Counted from the stretch's first letter, positions 1-11,052 are shown. The stretch is 64,000 nucleotides of DNA from Paenibacillaceae bacterium (GCA_029256185.1 JAQSYI010000027.1:62001-126000), one strand, 5' to 3'. Numbers and translations are program-made. The notes: a model not told the origin generated them from the sequence alone.

Positions 1-87
1 AATAGGCTAGTCTATTCTTTTGGGCCAAGCATATAAATGATAGCACAAGGAGACACCTTGTAATATCTAATGGTGGAGGGAACAGGT

Positions 88-480
88 ATGGCTGAGGAAT
101 TTAACATTGCGGAAAATGTGGAAGCCGGCGAAGAGGAAGTATTGGAGTTGGAAGAGGCTGGAGATGCTGATGAGGCAACGGCCGAGGCGGAGTTGGATAA
201 CGATGCCTGGTTTGAAGCAGAAGAAGCCGCGGCGGACGAAGAGCTGGCTGAAGGCGTCGAGTATGTGAACGAAGATGAGGACTCCTACGATCTGGAGGCT
301 GTCTCGGAAGAGGACGAAGAAGAAGCGGATGACGAGGAACTGGAAGCAGAGTTCGAAGAAGACGATGAGGAACAAGCCGAAGAAGAAGCTATTGCTGAAG
401 AAACCGAGGATCCGGTGGCTGAAGAGCTGCTTGATGCAGAAGATGAAGCGCCGGAAGACGCTGCGGAAGTAGACGCCTAA
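88..480 (+). CDS. Extremely acidic small hypothetical protein (Glu/Asp/Ala-rich)
   Basis: ORF MAEEFNIAENVEAGEEE...; GGTGGAGG ribosome-binding site upstream of ATG 88 (the track start at 70 overlaps it); hairpin terminator follows. Confidence 0.7.
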   Translation: MAEEFNIAENVEAGEEEVLELEEAGDADEATAEAELDNDAWFEAEEAAADEELAEGVEYVNEDEDSYDLEAVSEEDEEEADDEELEAEFEEDDEEQAEEEAIAEETEDPVAEELLDAEDEAPEDAAEVDA

Positions 481-520
481 CCTGACCGCATTCCTCGGCC
501 CCCTATCTGAAAAAAATATT

Positions 521-569
521 AAAAGCCATTCTCACAGGGCATCCTCTACCCTGGCAAGAATGGCTTTTT
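521..569. terminator. Bidirectional hairpin terminator
   Basis: AAAAGCCATTCT ... AGAATGGCTTTTT inverted repeat between convergent genes. Confidence 0.75.
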
Positions 570-580
570 GTTACGTTTTT

Positions 581-2548
581 TTAAAAACGCAGATTCCCCA
601 AAATCTCCACCGCATCCTTGACCAAAAGATAGGCTTCGCCGTTGCTCAGCTTCTGCTTGTCACTGATCAGCTTGACCGTCTCTTCCTTGAGCAGACTCTT
701 CGCTGTAAGCTCCTGCACTGCTTGCTCAGACTTGATGCTGAGGCCCGCTGCTCTGGCCAGCGTATAGGCGGCTTGCTCCAGAGTCAGAGGATCGCTCTTG
801 GCCTTCTCCGGTTCAATGCCTGCAACAGCATTGGCGGCAGTTCCTTTGAAAGCCTGGGGATAACGTTTCTTGGCCCCCGTAAGATGGTTGACGAACCGCT
901 GGGGATTGCTGGGCTTGTCCAGTTCCTCCGGCTTGAAATACACATTGCCGTAAGAGCCGTTGACCAGCCCCATGTACACCATAGCTTTGAGGCCTTCATA
1001 AGCCTTGTGGTCCATATAATCTTGCTTGGGAGGATTGTATGGCTGCAGGCTCATCCCGCCCTTGTTTGCCAACACCTGCATTTGGGCCACCATTTCCTTG
1101 GATTTGCTCATGTCACGGAAGCTGACATTATTATCGATAGCCACCTTGGCTGCCGCCCCTGCCGACTCCGCTACCGCCATTCCCAGGGGAATGACCCGGG
1201 CACTGCCGTGGGGAATTGTGTCATAGCTGGCTGAACGGCCTACCACCAGGACACCGTCCACCTTCTGTGGCACGATGCTGCGGAATGGCACTGCATATTT
1301 GTAAGGCTTCATGGACACCGCTCCCGGATCAGACGGATTGGTGCTCTGGATATCTACGGCATAGGAGCCAAAGCCCACCCGGTCCCATTGGTCCCGGTTC
1401 TCCAGAAGATCCGTGGTGGTCAAGCGGTATTCCCCGTAGATATGGCGCGTTTCCCGGACGTAAGGTTCGGGAGCCATGCCGTCCAGCTCCAGCTTGGAAA
1501 ACTCGGGATGCCTCTGCTTGATGAACTCCAGCACATGGGGGAGTTCCTGCTCCGCTACATCATAAGCCGCTTGGATCGATGCCGGGTCATACGGGTCCAC
1601 ATTGAACAGCTGCAAGGCGTTGATCAGAATCGTCCCGTCGTTGTTGCGCCCAATATTCAGACCGCGCATTCTGGCTTTGGTGGGATTCTGTGCCTTGTAT
1701 TCCTTGATATCGCCATACCCGGCGGCGGAATATGTATCAGCGCTGGTATCGCTGTTGTTGTCATTATCCAGATACTTGCGGACTTCCTTCCAGAAGCTGT
1801 CGTCCGCATTCTTTAAGCGGAAGACCACGGTAACAGCCATCAACGAGTCGGGATCGCCCAGATCCTCGCGCCCCTTGCTGTAAGGTGCTCCCGCCGCTAC
1901 GGCAATATCCCCGTCCTGGGTAGCGTCAAGCACTGCCTTGGCGGCAACGCGGCGCTTCTCGCCGTTCTCAAGGGTAATATCCAATGCATCCACCCGTTTG
2001 TTGTCGTCCTTGCTGTCGGACAGCACCGGCTCAATCGCCTGGGTTTTCAGCAGCAAATCGATATTCTTCTCATCGCGGACCAGCCTGTTGAACACATTGG
2101 CGGCTGTTGTCACATCGAAGGAAGTGCCTTCAATATGGTCGTAAAAATCCTGAAAGATCCCTTTGTTCAGCACATTGGGCTTGGGTGCAAGCCAATCGTA
2201 GGAATCCATATCGTAGTTATTGTCGAGGGAATTGAGCCAGCCCAGCGTCATGAGCCCGCCGAGAATCTCCCGGTCCCGTCCGTCCACCAGCAGTGTCTTC
2301 AGTCCGTTGCGGGCAGCGGATACCGCACCGGCGATTCCTTCCGGATCTGTGCCTACCACAATCACGTCATAGGCTTCCTTCGGTGCTTTGACCGCATGAA
2401 CCTTCTCCAGTTGCTGGACATCGGCTGTTTTATTATCCAGTCCGCCCCCGTATTTCTCCTTCCATACCAGATAGGGACCACCGATTACCAGAAGCAGCGC
2501 GAACATCAATCCGAGCATTACCCATTTGTTGCGAAACAATGACACCAT
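581..2548 (-). CDS. FAD-dependent oxidoreductase, secreted or membrane-anchored
   Basis: 655 aa; N-terminal hydrophobic segment; dinucleotide-binding motif DVIVVGTDPEGIAGAVSAARNG; C-terminal part resembles an SLH-type helix. Confidence 0.8.
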   Translation of the reverse strand: MVSLFRNKWVMLGLMFALLLVIGGPYLVWKEKYGGGLDNKTADVQQLEKVHAVKAPKEAYDVIVVGTDPEGIAGAVSAARNGLKTLLVDGRDREILGGLMTLGWLNSLDNNYDMDSYDWLAPKPNVLNKGIFQDFYDHIEGTSFDVTTAANVFNRLVRDEKNIDLLLKTQAIEPVLSDSKDDNKRVDALDITLENGEKRRVAAKAVLDATQDGDIAVAAGAPYSKGREDLGDPDSLMAVTVVFRLKNADDSFWKEVRKYLDNDNNSDTSADTYSAAGYGDIKEYKAQNPTKARMRGLNIGRNNDGTILINALQLFNVDPYDPASIQAAYDVAEQELPHVLEFIKQRHPEFSKLELDGMAPEPYVRETRHIYGEYRLTTTDLLENRDQWDRVGFGSYAVDIQSTNPSDPGAVSMKPYKYAVPFRSIVPQKVDGVLVVGRSASYDTIPHGSARVIPLGMAVAESAGAAAKVAIDNNVSFRDMSKSKEMVAQMQVLANKGGMSLQPYNPPKQDYMDHKAYEGLKAMVYMGLVNGSYGNVYFKPEELDKPSNPQRFVNHLTGAKKRYPQAFKGTAANAVAGIEPEKAKSDPLTLEQAAYTLARAAGLSIKSEQAVQELTAKSLLKEETVKLISDKQKLSNGEAYLLVKDAVEILGNLRF

Positions 2549-2562
2549 TCCCCCTTCATATT

Positions 2563-4086
2563 CTATCCGTAACGAATCATAGCCTGCTCCAGCACCTTGA
2601 GCTTCCGTTCCGTATAATCCTTGTATGCCCCGTTATACACGGCAGGGTCCTTGGGATTCGGGAAGCGCTCCACCGCCCCGTCAGGAACGAGGATCTTGCT
2701 CACCGCTCCGCAGCCGAGTCCGATGATCGTCTGCCGCTCCTCCATCATGATGATGTTGTAGAGGCTTTCAAAGCCGGTCTGGGCATATCCCACATTCTCC
2801 TGATTGCCGAGAATATTCTTCTGACGGTACATGTAATAAGGGTTATATCCGTGAAGAGCCGTCCAATGCGACGTCATCCTCATCATCTCCTGAATTTCGT
2901 CCCGTTCTGCTACCTCATAGCTGTCCCGCTGCTGTGTAAGCCGCGAGGCGCGCTTGAAGGACAGCGTGTGCACGGTGAGAGATTCCGGAAGAAGTCTTTC
3001 CGTCTCCCGCAAAGTAAGCTCCAGCTCCCGGATTCCCTCATTGGGCAGACCGAGAATCAAATCCATGTTGATGTTGTTCATGCCGAGCTCCCGGCACAGC
3101 AGGAACTTCTCCACCGTTTCCTTGACCGTATGATGCCTGCCGATGGTGTCAAGCGTAGACTGTGTAAAACTCTGGGGATTGATGCTGATCCTGTCCACTC
3201 CCCAACGCTTCATCACCTCAATCTTGGCGGGAGTGATGGTGTCCGGTCTGCCCGCCTCCACCGTCAGCTCGCGGACCTTGGCCAGACCCGGCACCGCTTC
3301 ATGCATAGCCGCAAACAGGGCATCCATCTGGCCTGCTTCAATACTGGTGGGAGTCCCACCACCCCAATAGACCGTTGTTACTTTTAGACCCGCTTGCGTA
3401 AGCCATGAGCCAACCCGGAGGATCTCATAATGAAGTCCAGTCAGAAACCCGTCTACCAAACCGTTGCCGCGAATGTCATAGGCAGGGAATGTGCAATAGG
3501 CGCACTTGGTGGGACAAAAGGGAATTCCTATGTACAGGCTGACCTGCCTGTCCAGCGAGAACAGATCGGGAATGACCTGGATCTGTCTCTCTCCAATCTC
3601 CGTGAGCAGCCGCACCTTCTCCTCGGACAACAGATATTCCTCCCGCAGCTTCTCCCGGCATGTCTCCATCGGCTCCTGCATCATCATATTATGCAGCAGC
3701 TTCATAGGCCGCACTCCCGTGAGAATCCCCCACGGCTGCTCCATGCCCGTCGCTTCCTGCAAAGCCAGCAGCAAGGCCGCTCCCAGAGTGCGTTTGCGCT
3801 CCCGGCGCTGTTCCTCGTCTGTCCGCCCCTTCACGGGACGCCGTTCTGTCCTGACAATCGTCTGGCCGGTCCGCAGATCCTCATGCCGGACGGATGCCTC
3901 TATTACCGGGGACAAGGAAGATACAGCGATTTCCCCCCGCACGGCAAGCTCCGCCTGCTCAGGAGTCTCCACCCACTCCACCTCTTCATAGAAAAGCTTG
4001 CAGATATGATATATTTCGGTTAAAAAATCCTCAAATCCCACCCGCTCCAGAGCGATCTTCAATGAACACCCTCCCCTGCTTGGCAA
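2563..4086 (-). CDS. hemZ: Oxygen-independent coproporphyrinogen III oxidase-like radical SAM protein (HemZ type)
   Basis: 507 aa; radical SAM motif PFCPTKCAYCTFPAYDI; WGGGTPTS; INPQSF. Confidence 0.85.
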   Translation of the reverse strand: MPSRGGCSLKIALERVGFEDFLTEIYHICKLFYEEVEWVETPEQAELAVRGEIAVSSLSPVIEASVRHEDLRTGQTIVRTERRPVKGRTDEEQRRERKRTLGAALLLALQEATGMEQPWGILTGVRPMKLLHNMMMQEPMETCREKLREEYLLSEEKVRLLTEIGERQIQVIPDLFSLDRQVSLYIGIPFCPTKCAYCTFPAYDIRGNGLVDGFLTGLHYEILRVGSWLTQAGLKVTTVYWGGGTPTSIEAGQMDALFAAMHEAVPGLAKVRELTVEAGRPDTITPAKIEVMKRWGVDRISINPQSFTQSTLDTIGRHHTVKETVEKFLLCRELGMNNINMDLILGLPNEGIRELELTLRETERLLPESLTVHTLSFKRASRLTQQRDSYEVAERDEIQEMMRMTSHWTALHGYNPYYMYRQKNILGNQENVGYAQTGFESLYNIIMMEERQTIIGLGCGAVSKILVPDGAVERFPNPKDPAVYNGAYKDYTERKLKVLEQAMIRYG

Positions 4087-4815
4087 TCAACGGCTCTGTC
4101 TTGCAAAAGGCCAATCTTTTTTAGTGTACCATATCGGCGCTCCTGATGAAAATATCGCTCCGGCTCTCTCTTGGCCCCCTCTTATGAAAACCCGGTTGAA
4201 GCCTCCCCGGAGAGGCTGCATAACGGAAGGTTTGCAGGTAAAAGGCACAAGTAGAGTCCATCTCATCTTTTTAACGGGAGATTCTCCTGTCGGTTTTGGT
4301 GGGTTTGGTGGGTTTGGTGCTATCATTTTGCTAACTGTTAGCGGTCGAGAGGAGCCGGAGTCGTGCTATAGCTGTAAAAATTGCCAGCTATTTGCGTAAC
4401 CCATAGTTAATCGACAAGTTCGGATTTACATGTAATTCTTTCGTAAAGGGAAATCTGGTCATATTATCGCAAGATTCTCCCTATAGTTGCGCTAAAGCGG
4501 ATCGCGGGCAACCCATTCATGGAATAATATGCAATACAATCTTACTGTTGTTGAGAAAAGGCTCTCCTCCTTCAGAAATATAAATTTTCTGATTTACCGA
4601 GAATAAACGCCTGACGGCGTCCTTTGCTGACGTGCGTTTGTCAAGAAGTCGAGCCGTTTCCCCGTTTGCCTCATTCTCTCACAGAATACACCACCGTTGA
4701 AGGCGGGTCAGGTTTGACACTTAACGTTTAGCCTTTCTACCCCGAAGCAACAGAATCCCGTTCCTTCATTCATCAGTGGTGCCGCACAGCGGGCATGTAA
4801 GTCTGCTAGAGTGAA

Positions 4816-4850
4816 AAAGAACAAGGCGGACATAGTCCTCCTTGTTCTTT
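4816..4850. terminator. Hairpin terminator
   Basis: AAAGAACAAGG ... CCTTGTTCTTT, 11-bp perfect stem. Confidence 0.65.
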
Positions 4851-4906
4851 GTGTCGTACCGAAGTTACAGGTGCATAGTTCTTTGTTCGTGCCGCAGTTA
4901 CAGGTG

Positions 4907-6484
4907 TTATGTCCTGAATTTCCCCAGTTCCTGATTCAAAGAAACAGACACTCCTGACAGGGAATGGGACATCTCCAATGTGTTCCGCAGGCTCTCCCCT
5001 TCCGAATGCAGATGTTCCGCCACCTGACTGGCGGAATCGGCTGTAAACACGGCATAGCTTGAGACTTCCCCCATTGCGGCAACGGCTTCCCGTGAGCTCA
5101 CGGACATGGTTTCCACAAAAGAGGCGACATCGGCAATCTGCAAGCTGACTGCGCTAATCTGCTCTTTAATGCCATGGAAGGAATCCGTTGTCTTTCTGGT
5201 GGCCTCCAAGCCCTTGTCCGCCTCCTCAGCAACCTGTTCAATATTGGCAACCACACTGCCCATTTCCGGGCGGATATGATCGACAATGGCGGAGATGGAA
5301 CCGGCGGCTTGGCTGGACTGCTCCGCCAGCTTGCGGATTTCTCCCGCCACAATCGAGAAGCCCCTGCCGGCATCCCCCGCCCGCGCGGCTTCAATCGAAG
5401 CGTTCAATGCCAGCAGATTGGTCTGGTTGGCGATACCTTTAATTAACTCGGCAATATAGGTAATTTCCTCCGTCCGCTCAGCCAATGAAGTTATTTGCTC
5501 CGCTGTAGTATTAATTTTGCGCGTTACCGACTCAATGGAGCTTAATGTTTTCCCGACAACCTGTTCTCCGTGATTTGCTCTGTCCTGCATCATCCGGGAA
5601 CCAGATGATACTGCTTCGGCGCTTCCGGCAATACGCGCTATTCCCTGGGAAATACCTTCTATAGCCTTATAGATATGCTGAATATTGTCTTTTCCTGTAC
5701 GGGTATAAACATTAATCTCGCTCACCAGCATTGCTGCCTTGCGGTTGGTCTCGTAAGCAGAGGCATTGATGTCCTCCGCTTGAACCGAAAGCTCATGCAC
5801 ATGCTGCGAGGCGGTCTGGGCGTTATGGATCAGCAGCTTCAGTTGTCCGGTCATCCCCGCCACAGCCTGGTAGAGATCCCCAATCTCATCCCGGGACCGG
5901 GAGCCGAAGGACTCCATCTCCAGATCCACCGCCAAATTCCCGCCCGCTACCTGCGTCGCAACGTTCTTCAGCTTCTTGATGGGATGGGCCATATGCCGGT
6001 TGGAGAATCCCCATACCCCGGCCAGAGAACCGGCCATAACCAGGAAGCCGGCGCCTGCAATCCACATGAATGTGCGGTTTAAGCTGTCCAGCTCTTCCTG
6101 TACCGAAAAATAAGCCTCCACCCGGTACCCGGCTTCGTCCGCAAGAAAAACCGGCGCCTGTACCAGAAGCCGGCTCCCCTGCCTTGCCGCCGTTACCCTG
6201 AAGTCCGGCCCAGACTGGGCGGCTTCCCCGCCGCCTTCAACCAACCGGAGCTCCTTCATCTGCGGATTGCGGTTCTTCACCTTTTCCATCGCAGCTTGTA
6301 CATCGCTTGCAACCGCTGCCGGGGCGATCATCTCCGTCATAGCTCCGATTGCAACCGCGGCATAACGCTCCTGGCTGGAAATAACGGTACCTCTCATCTG
6401 AATATAGGTAAGTCCAGTTCCAAAGCCCACGATTAAGAGGGTGAAGACTGTTACGATGAGCATCATCTTCTTTGATATGGACAT
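4907..6484 (-). CDS. Methyl-accepting chemotaxis protein
   Basis: 525 aa; two TM segments, HAMP, signalling hairpin [44 protein letters not shown]. Confidence 0.9.
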   Translation of the reverse strand: MSISKKMMLIVTVFTLLIVGFGTGLTYIQMRGTVISSQERYAAVAIGAMTEMIAPAAVASDVQAAMEKVKNRNPQMKELRLVEGGGEAAQSGPDFRVTAARQGSRLLVQAPVFLADEAGYRVEAYFSVQEELDSLNRTFMWIAGAGFLVMAGSLAGVWGFSNRHMAHPIKKLKNVATQVAGGNLAVDLEMESFGSRSRDEIGDLYQAVAGMTGQLKLLIHNAQTASQHVHELSVQAEDINASAYETNRKAAMLVSEINVYTRTGKDNIQHIYKAIEGISQGIARIAGSAEAVSSGSRMMQDRANHGEQVVGKTLSSIESVTRKINTTAEQITSLAERTEEITYIAELIKGIANQTNLLALNASIEAARAGDAGRGFSIVAGEIRKLAEQSSQAAGSISAIVDHIRPEMGSVVANIEQVAEEADKGLEATRKTTDSFHGIKEQISAVSLQIADVASFVETMSVSSREAVAAMGEVSSYAVFTADSASQVAEHLHSEGESLRNTLEMSHSLSGVSVSLNQELGKFRT

Positions 6485-6489
6485 TCCAG

Positions 6490-7365
6490 TTAAGCCTCCT
6501 TATCCGGTTGGAGATTATTTCCCTGCATATAGTGCATCGCTTTGTCCGCCCGTTCCACTATGGCCGAGGCACTCTCCCCGTTCTCGGAATATAGGCTTGC
6601 GCCATAGCTGGCGCTTACCGGGATCATGTGCTCTTTGTAGGGAACTTCTATACACCGGATCAGAGCAGTTAGCTTGAGAATAATTTCACTTATTTCCGAA
6701 TAAGAAGGCACGGCGTTCATGCACACGGCAAATTCATCTCCGCCCACCCGGCCCACAACACCCCTTTTTCCGATGACACCGGTCAGGCTTCCCGCTATGC
6801 TAACAAGAACTCTGTCCCCTCCCTCGTAACCGTATTCGGAGTTAATCCGCTTGAAATCATCGATATCAATATACACAACCATAAGCGTATGCGACAGCTT
6901 GTCAGCTTCATTAACGGTCATCTCTACTTTTTCCAGGAAAGCTCTGCGGTTCAATGCTCCTGTCAAGGAATCATGCGAGGCGCGGTATGCCAATTGCTTT
7001 AACTTACGGCTGGAGGCGGTAATATCCACGATTGTCAGGAGCACAACAGACCGGAAGCGCCCGCCGACAGGACGGCCGTCAATCCGGTACTCCCGGCGCA
7101 ATCCAGCCTGGCACAATGAAATGTCGAGTCCATGAAATTCCCGGTAATCCTTCAACTTCTGCATGATAAGGGGATTGTCGAGGATGAGGGAGTCTGCCGG
7201 CTTGAAGGGTTCGGATTCAAGCAGATGCCTGGCTTGGAGGTTGGCACTCAGAATAAGGCCTTCACCAGTCACCGTCATCATGGCGACAGGGTTCTGCTCG
7301 AACAGCTTCTCATAATGGAATAAATGAAAATTCAGCATATTATTCAAATATTTTCCTTCCAACAC
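6490..7365 (-). CDS. PAS-GGDEF diguanylate cyclase
   Basis: PAS-like N-terminus; [26 protein letters not shown] (GGDEF signature intact). Confidence 0.88.
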   Translation of the reverse strand: MLEGKYLNNMLNFHLFHYEKLFEQNPVAMMTVTGEGLILSANLQARHLLESEPFKPADSLILDNPLIMQKLKDYREFHGLDISLCQAGLRREYRIDGRPVGGRFRSVVLLTIVDITASSRKLKQLAYRASHDSLTGALNRRAFLEKVEMTVNEADKLSHTLMVVYIDIDDFKRINSEYGYEGGDRVLVSIAGSLTGVIGKRGVVGRVGGDEFAVCMNAVPSYSEISEIILKLTALIRCIEVPYKEHMIPVSASYGASLYSENGESASAIVERADKAMHYMQGNNLQPDKEA

Positions 7366-7369
7366 GTAT

Positions 7370-8590
7370 TTATGCCATATCGCAGCAATTGGCCCATATA
7401 GCAGCCTCTGTATAAGCCTCCTTCACCAGTTCCAACGGAACGGGAAGGGATTCGGACAAGGCTTGCAGCTCTCTCCATCTTCCCTGTTCATACGCCAGCA
7501 TGAGTTGAAAATAGACAGACATCAGACCGTTGTCATAGCTGCCCGACATCACCCGCTTAGCTTGTTCTCCCATTGGCAGTTCGGGTAACAGGCTGCCTAA
7601 CTCGCATCCGGTCAATATATCAATCATGGACAGGAGTCCTAGAGTGAAGAACTCTGTCTTGTGTTGCCCGAACCCGCTCTTCTCACAAAGCAGCTCCAGA
7701 AACTTGGCCCTTTGCACACTTGTCTTGATGATGACATCCTGGTTGTTCCCGCCTGTCTTTCGCAATGCAGTAATAAAGGCCCACTTTTTCAATTCCTTTA
7801 ATCCCATGGTCAGAGCGGCCCGTTTTACGGAAGTGACCCGGTTCCCCCGGTAATAATAAACCGTATTTGCAATTTTCAGAATTTCATAGGTAAAGGCAAC
7901 ATCTCTTTGAATAATATCCACAAGCTCGTCAAAGTCAGGCTCTTGTTTCTCCAATACCTTGATCAGCTGCAGATGGCTTATTGTGGAAGGGGGAATGCCC
8001 TGGGTATGGACCAGCACCGGCTTGCAATAATAGTAGCCTTGAAACAAACTGTAGCCCATATTGAAGGCCGTTTGATGCTCTTCCCGTGTTTCAACCTTTT
8101 CGGCGAGAAAGCGGATTTTCCCGTTCCCGTACCGTTTGACAATCCCCATGCGCTCCGCATTGCCCGAGGTAAGCCGGAAGTCCACCTTGATGATGTCAGC
8201 CAACTCAATTAATGCTTCATAACCGGGTTTAAAGACGAAATCATCCAGTGCGATGGTATAACCGCTGTCCTTAAGATTCCGGCATGCTTTTACCACTGCC
8301 TCTGTAGGCTCTACGCTCTCCAGAATTTCAACTACCAGCTTATCTCTTGGAAACAGGGTCGCTGTCTTTTGCAGGAGCATGGTGGATGTGAAATTGATCC
8401 ATGCTTTTTTGTTGCCGGATATCGCTTCAAAGCCCATTGAGAGGAAGCTGGCCGCCATAACCTGGGATGTTGCCATATCTCCGTCCTTGCTCTGGTACAA
8501 CTTGCTTTCTTCTTCACGGTATAACAGTTCATACCCATAGATGCGGTCGATTCTGTCGATGATCGGCTGTCGGGCAAATAATAACGGCAT
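7370..8590 (-). CDS. EAL-HDOD signalling protein (YuxH-like, degenerate EAL)
   Basis: MPLLFARQPIIDRIDRIYGYELLYR; EAL motif replaced by ELL; C-terminal HDOD region. Start set to ATG at 8590 rather than the track start at 8665. Confidence 0.82.
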   Translation of the reverse strand: MPLLFARQPIIDRIDRIYGYELLYREEESKLYQSKDGDMATSQVMAASFLSMGFEAISGNKKAWINFTSTMLLQKTATLFPRDKLVVEILESVEPTEAVVKACRNLKDSGYTIALDDFVFKPGYEALIELADIIKVDFRLTSGNAERMGIVKRYGNGKIRFLAEKVETREEHQTAFNMGYSLFQGYYYCKPVLVHTQGIPPSTISHLQLIKVLEKQEPDFDELVDIIQRDVAFTYEILKIANTVYYYRGNRVTSVKRAALTMGLKELKKWAFITALRKTGGNNQDVIIKTSVQRAKFLELLCEKSGFGQHKTEFFTLGLLSMIDILTGCELGSLLPELPMGEQAKRVMSGSYDNGLMSVYFQLMLAYEQGRWRELQALSESLPVPLELVKEAYTEAAIWANCCDMA

Positions 8591-8767
8591 GCAACACCCC
8601 TGTTTCCTTCCATTACCATAAATCATACCGTAAAAGCCGCCATATTGAAAAATCAGAAGAACCATCTTCCGCGTTTTTATCCTGTTATTCTATTCCTGCT
8701 TTATTAAGATTAGCCCGCAAATTCGAACAATTACGCCTAATAACGCGTTTTTTCTCGCGGATATCAT

Positions 8768-9898
8768 TTATTGCGGCAAAACGTCCACCCGCGGCAGCAG
8801 AAAGGTAAAAACCGTCCCCCATTCCGGATCGGACTGAAAGGTGACCTTCCCTCCCAGATAACGCTCTCCAAACAGCTTCATGCCGTAGGTTCCGTAACCC
8901 CGTCCTTCGCCTTTGGTGCTGAAGGAACGCTTGAATACCTGCAATTGCACCTCCGGAGGCATATATATCCTGTTGTGGACACGGATTGCAATACAGTCCC
9001 CGTCTTTTCGGGTTTGGACGCGGACGGCATCCATTCCTGAGGCCTCAGCAGCATTTTTCAGCATATTGCCCACTACCCGCCGGAGCAGCACCTGATCGCT
9101 TTCCACGAACGCATGGCAGTCCCATTCGTAGCTTATTTCCGCTGCCCGGTCCGTATTCCTCCGCACCGCCTCAATCATGGAGCTCATTATGCCGTTCAGA
9201 TAGACGGCCTCCATGTGAACAGCAAGCTCCCCTTTCTCGGCATTGACCAGATCGCGGTGACTCTGGATCTCATCAATAATCAGGTCAACGGCCTCTTGAG
9301 CGCAACCGCATAGTTCCTGCAGTTCCGGAAGATTGTCGGTGCCATGCGTCAATTCAATGAAGCCCCTGGCTGCCCCTGCGCTGTTAAGCAAATCATGAAG
9401 AAAAAGCTGTTCCAGCACCTTCTTCCGCTTCTCTTCGCTTATATCCCTTACCATGAACAGAACGGCATTCTGGCTGGCTTCGCCCGCAGGAGCTGCGTGT
9501 ATGGACAATTCATGGCTGTATGCAGGATGCTCGCCGTCTGAAGTGGTGAGCAAGCATTCCCTGGCAACAGGCTGCCCGGTCTGCTGCACCTCCAAAATGG
9601 CGTTATGGGCTCCGCAAACCGTACAATATGGGGTTGTTCCGCAGCCGCCGGGGGTTTTACAGGAGTGGATGCAGCGGAACAGCTCCCCGGGACGCCATCC
9701 CAGCCTTTCGTGAAGAGGGATAATACCGAGTATTTGAAGCAATCCGTTGTTGGAATAGATGATCTGCCGTTGTTGATTCAGCACCATGACCAGATAGGGG
9801 ATGATATGGAATAATTCCGGGATTGGACTGTTTTGGGAAAGCTCTTCTGCCTGCTGCAAGATCATCTCGCCGGATAACCGTGATCCCATATAGAACAC
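8768..9898 (-). CDS. Sensor histidine kinase with Cys-containing PAS domain
   Basis: PAS segment with C-x4-C-x4/5-C and CxxC cysteines; FLHDLLNSAG H-box; GNMLKNAAEAS N-box; GYGTYGMKL G-box. Confidence 0.85.
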   Translation of the reverse strand: MFYMGSRLSGEMILQQAEELSQNSPIPELFHIIPYLVMVLNQQRQIIYSNNGLLQILGIIPLHERLGWRPGELFRCIHSCKTPGGCGTTPYCTVCGAHNAILEVQQTGQPVARECLLTTSDGEHPAYSHELSIHAAPAGEASQNAVLFMVRDISEEKRKKVLEQLFLHDLLNSAGAARGFIELTHGTDNLPELQELCGCAQEAVDLIIDEIQSHRDLVNAEKGELAVHMEAVYLNGIMSSMIEAVRRNTDRAAEISYEWDCHAFVESDQVLLRRVVGNMLKNAAEASGMDAVRVQTRKDGDCIAIRVHNRIYMPPEVQLQVFKRSFSTKGEGRGYGTYGMKLFGERYLGGKVTFQSDPEWGTVFTFLLPRVDVLPQ

Positions 9899-9912
9899 CT
9901 CTTTTCTAAGGC

Positions 9913-10524
9913 TTATTTCATAATCTCGGAGGCCCGCTGGAATTTGAGCGCTTGCTCCGGTTGTCCCGATAAGCCGTAAGCAATCCCCAGGAGCCGGTAA
10001 ATTTCCGGATTCGCCGGTGAGTCTGCCAGTGCAGAGGACAGAATAGGCAGAGCCTTCTCCCAGTCGCCCTGTCCCAGCAGCAGGCCCGCCTCATGGAGAC
10101 TGGAAGCGCGGGAGGATTCCAGCTGTTCCAGCAAACGGTGAATTTTTTCGACGGTGAACGGTTTTTGCAGGTAGGCGAAAGCTCCCATTTGGGTGCACTC
10201 CACTGCATTCTTTACGGTTGCAAAGGCGGTGATGATAACCACGGGGGTGGTGATGCCTTGTTGGACCATCCAGCCGAGCACCTGTTTGCCGCTCAGGCCA
10301 GGCATCTTGATATCCAGAAACACCACATCATATGTATGGGACTCAAGCATCTCTATGGCTGCTGTGCCTTTATCCGCCAGTGCAACCGTATAATTTTTCA
10401 GCTCCAGGGACTTCAACATAAGCAGGCGAATCGATTTGGTATCATCTACAACTAAGGCTTTTTTCAAACGCCTGGCCTCCTTGCCGGGGAAAATGAGTAT
10501 GCTAAATATTTTAATTATAGGCAT
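9913..10524 (-). CDS. Response regulator, REC domain plus TPR-like C-terminus (no DNA-binding domain)
   Basis: ALVVDDTKSIR ... DVVFLDIKMPGLSG ... YLQKPF; C-terminal TPR-like GDWEKALPILSSALADSPANPEIYRLLGIAYG. Confidence 0.85.
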   Translation of the reverse strand: MPIIKIFSILIFPGKEARRLKKALVVDDTKSIRLLMLKSLELKNYTVALADKGTAAIEMLESHTYDVVFLDIKMPGLSGKQVLGWMVQQGITTPVVIITAFATVKNAVECTQMGAFAYLQKPFTVEKIHRLLEQLESSRASSLHEAGLLLGQGDWEKALPILSSALADSPANPEIYRLLGIAYGLSGQPEQALKFQRASEIMK

Positions 10525-11052
10525 GTTTGCTTAAGAGAGGCAATGTTCCCTGAGAAGGGTTTATTAAAGAATTGCCGAGATTTCTGCTAAATCGGTCTAA
10601 AGTCCCGCTCTTGCAACGTAAATTAGCCCCACAAAGTGGAGCCTTGCCTTCTATGCTTATTCCAGGTACTTTGCGGGGGCCCCAAAAACTTATAAATTCT
10701 ATATGCCAAAAAAGCCGTCGCAGCGAAGGCGGCTTATGCCGCGGCGGCGACAGCTTCTCTTTTTATCAGCGAAAATCTAACGTCCCGGCTTCAAGCCGGG
10801 GTTTCTGGCGGGATGTCCGCCGGTAATGGCGGGTACGGAGTGCTCCAAGCGCGCCGCCTCCCCGAAAATAACCCCGGATTCCCTCGATCCGAAGGCGCAT
10901 TCGCCCTGCATCTGGAGCATAATAGCCTCTTTGACGGATTGTCTCATATGCAACCGGTCCTTTGTTCAGAATGGAATGTGAACAGCTCTTCAGTAGCTTC
11001 TCCACATTCGCCTCTGAACATTCCCAGGCTTTCATATGGCCTGAAAAAATGC

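Noticed and set aside
4087-4399. ORFs 4087-4326 (-) and 4124-4399 (+)
   Set aside because: Low-complexity (GGTGGGTTTG repeats), no recognisable domain, overlapping frames on opposite strands.
4846-4912. Two ~33-bp direct repeats (GTTCTTTG..CG..GTTACAGGTG)
   Set aside because: Short, imperfect duplication after a terminator; no further structure to support function.
10600-10700. Possible riboswitch or hairpin (GCCCCACAAAGT ... ACTTTGCGGGGGC)
   Set aside because: Imperfect pairing, no recognised riboswitch core, not clearly positioned before a gene.
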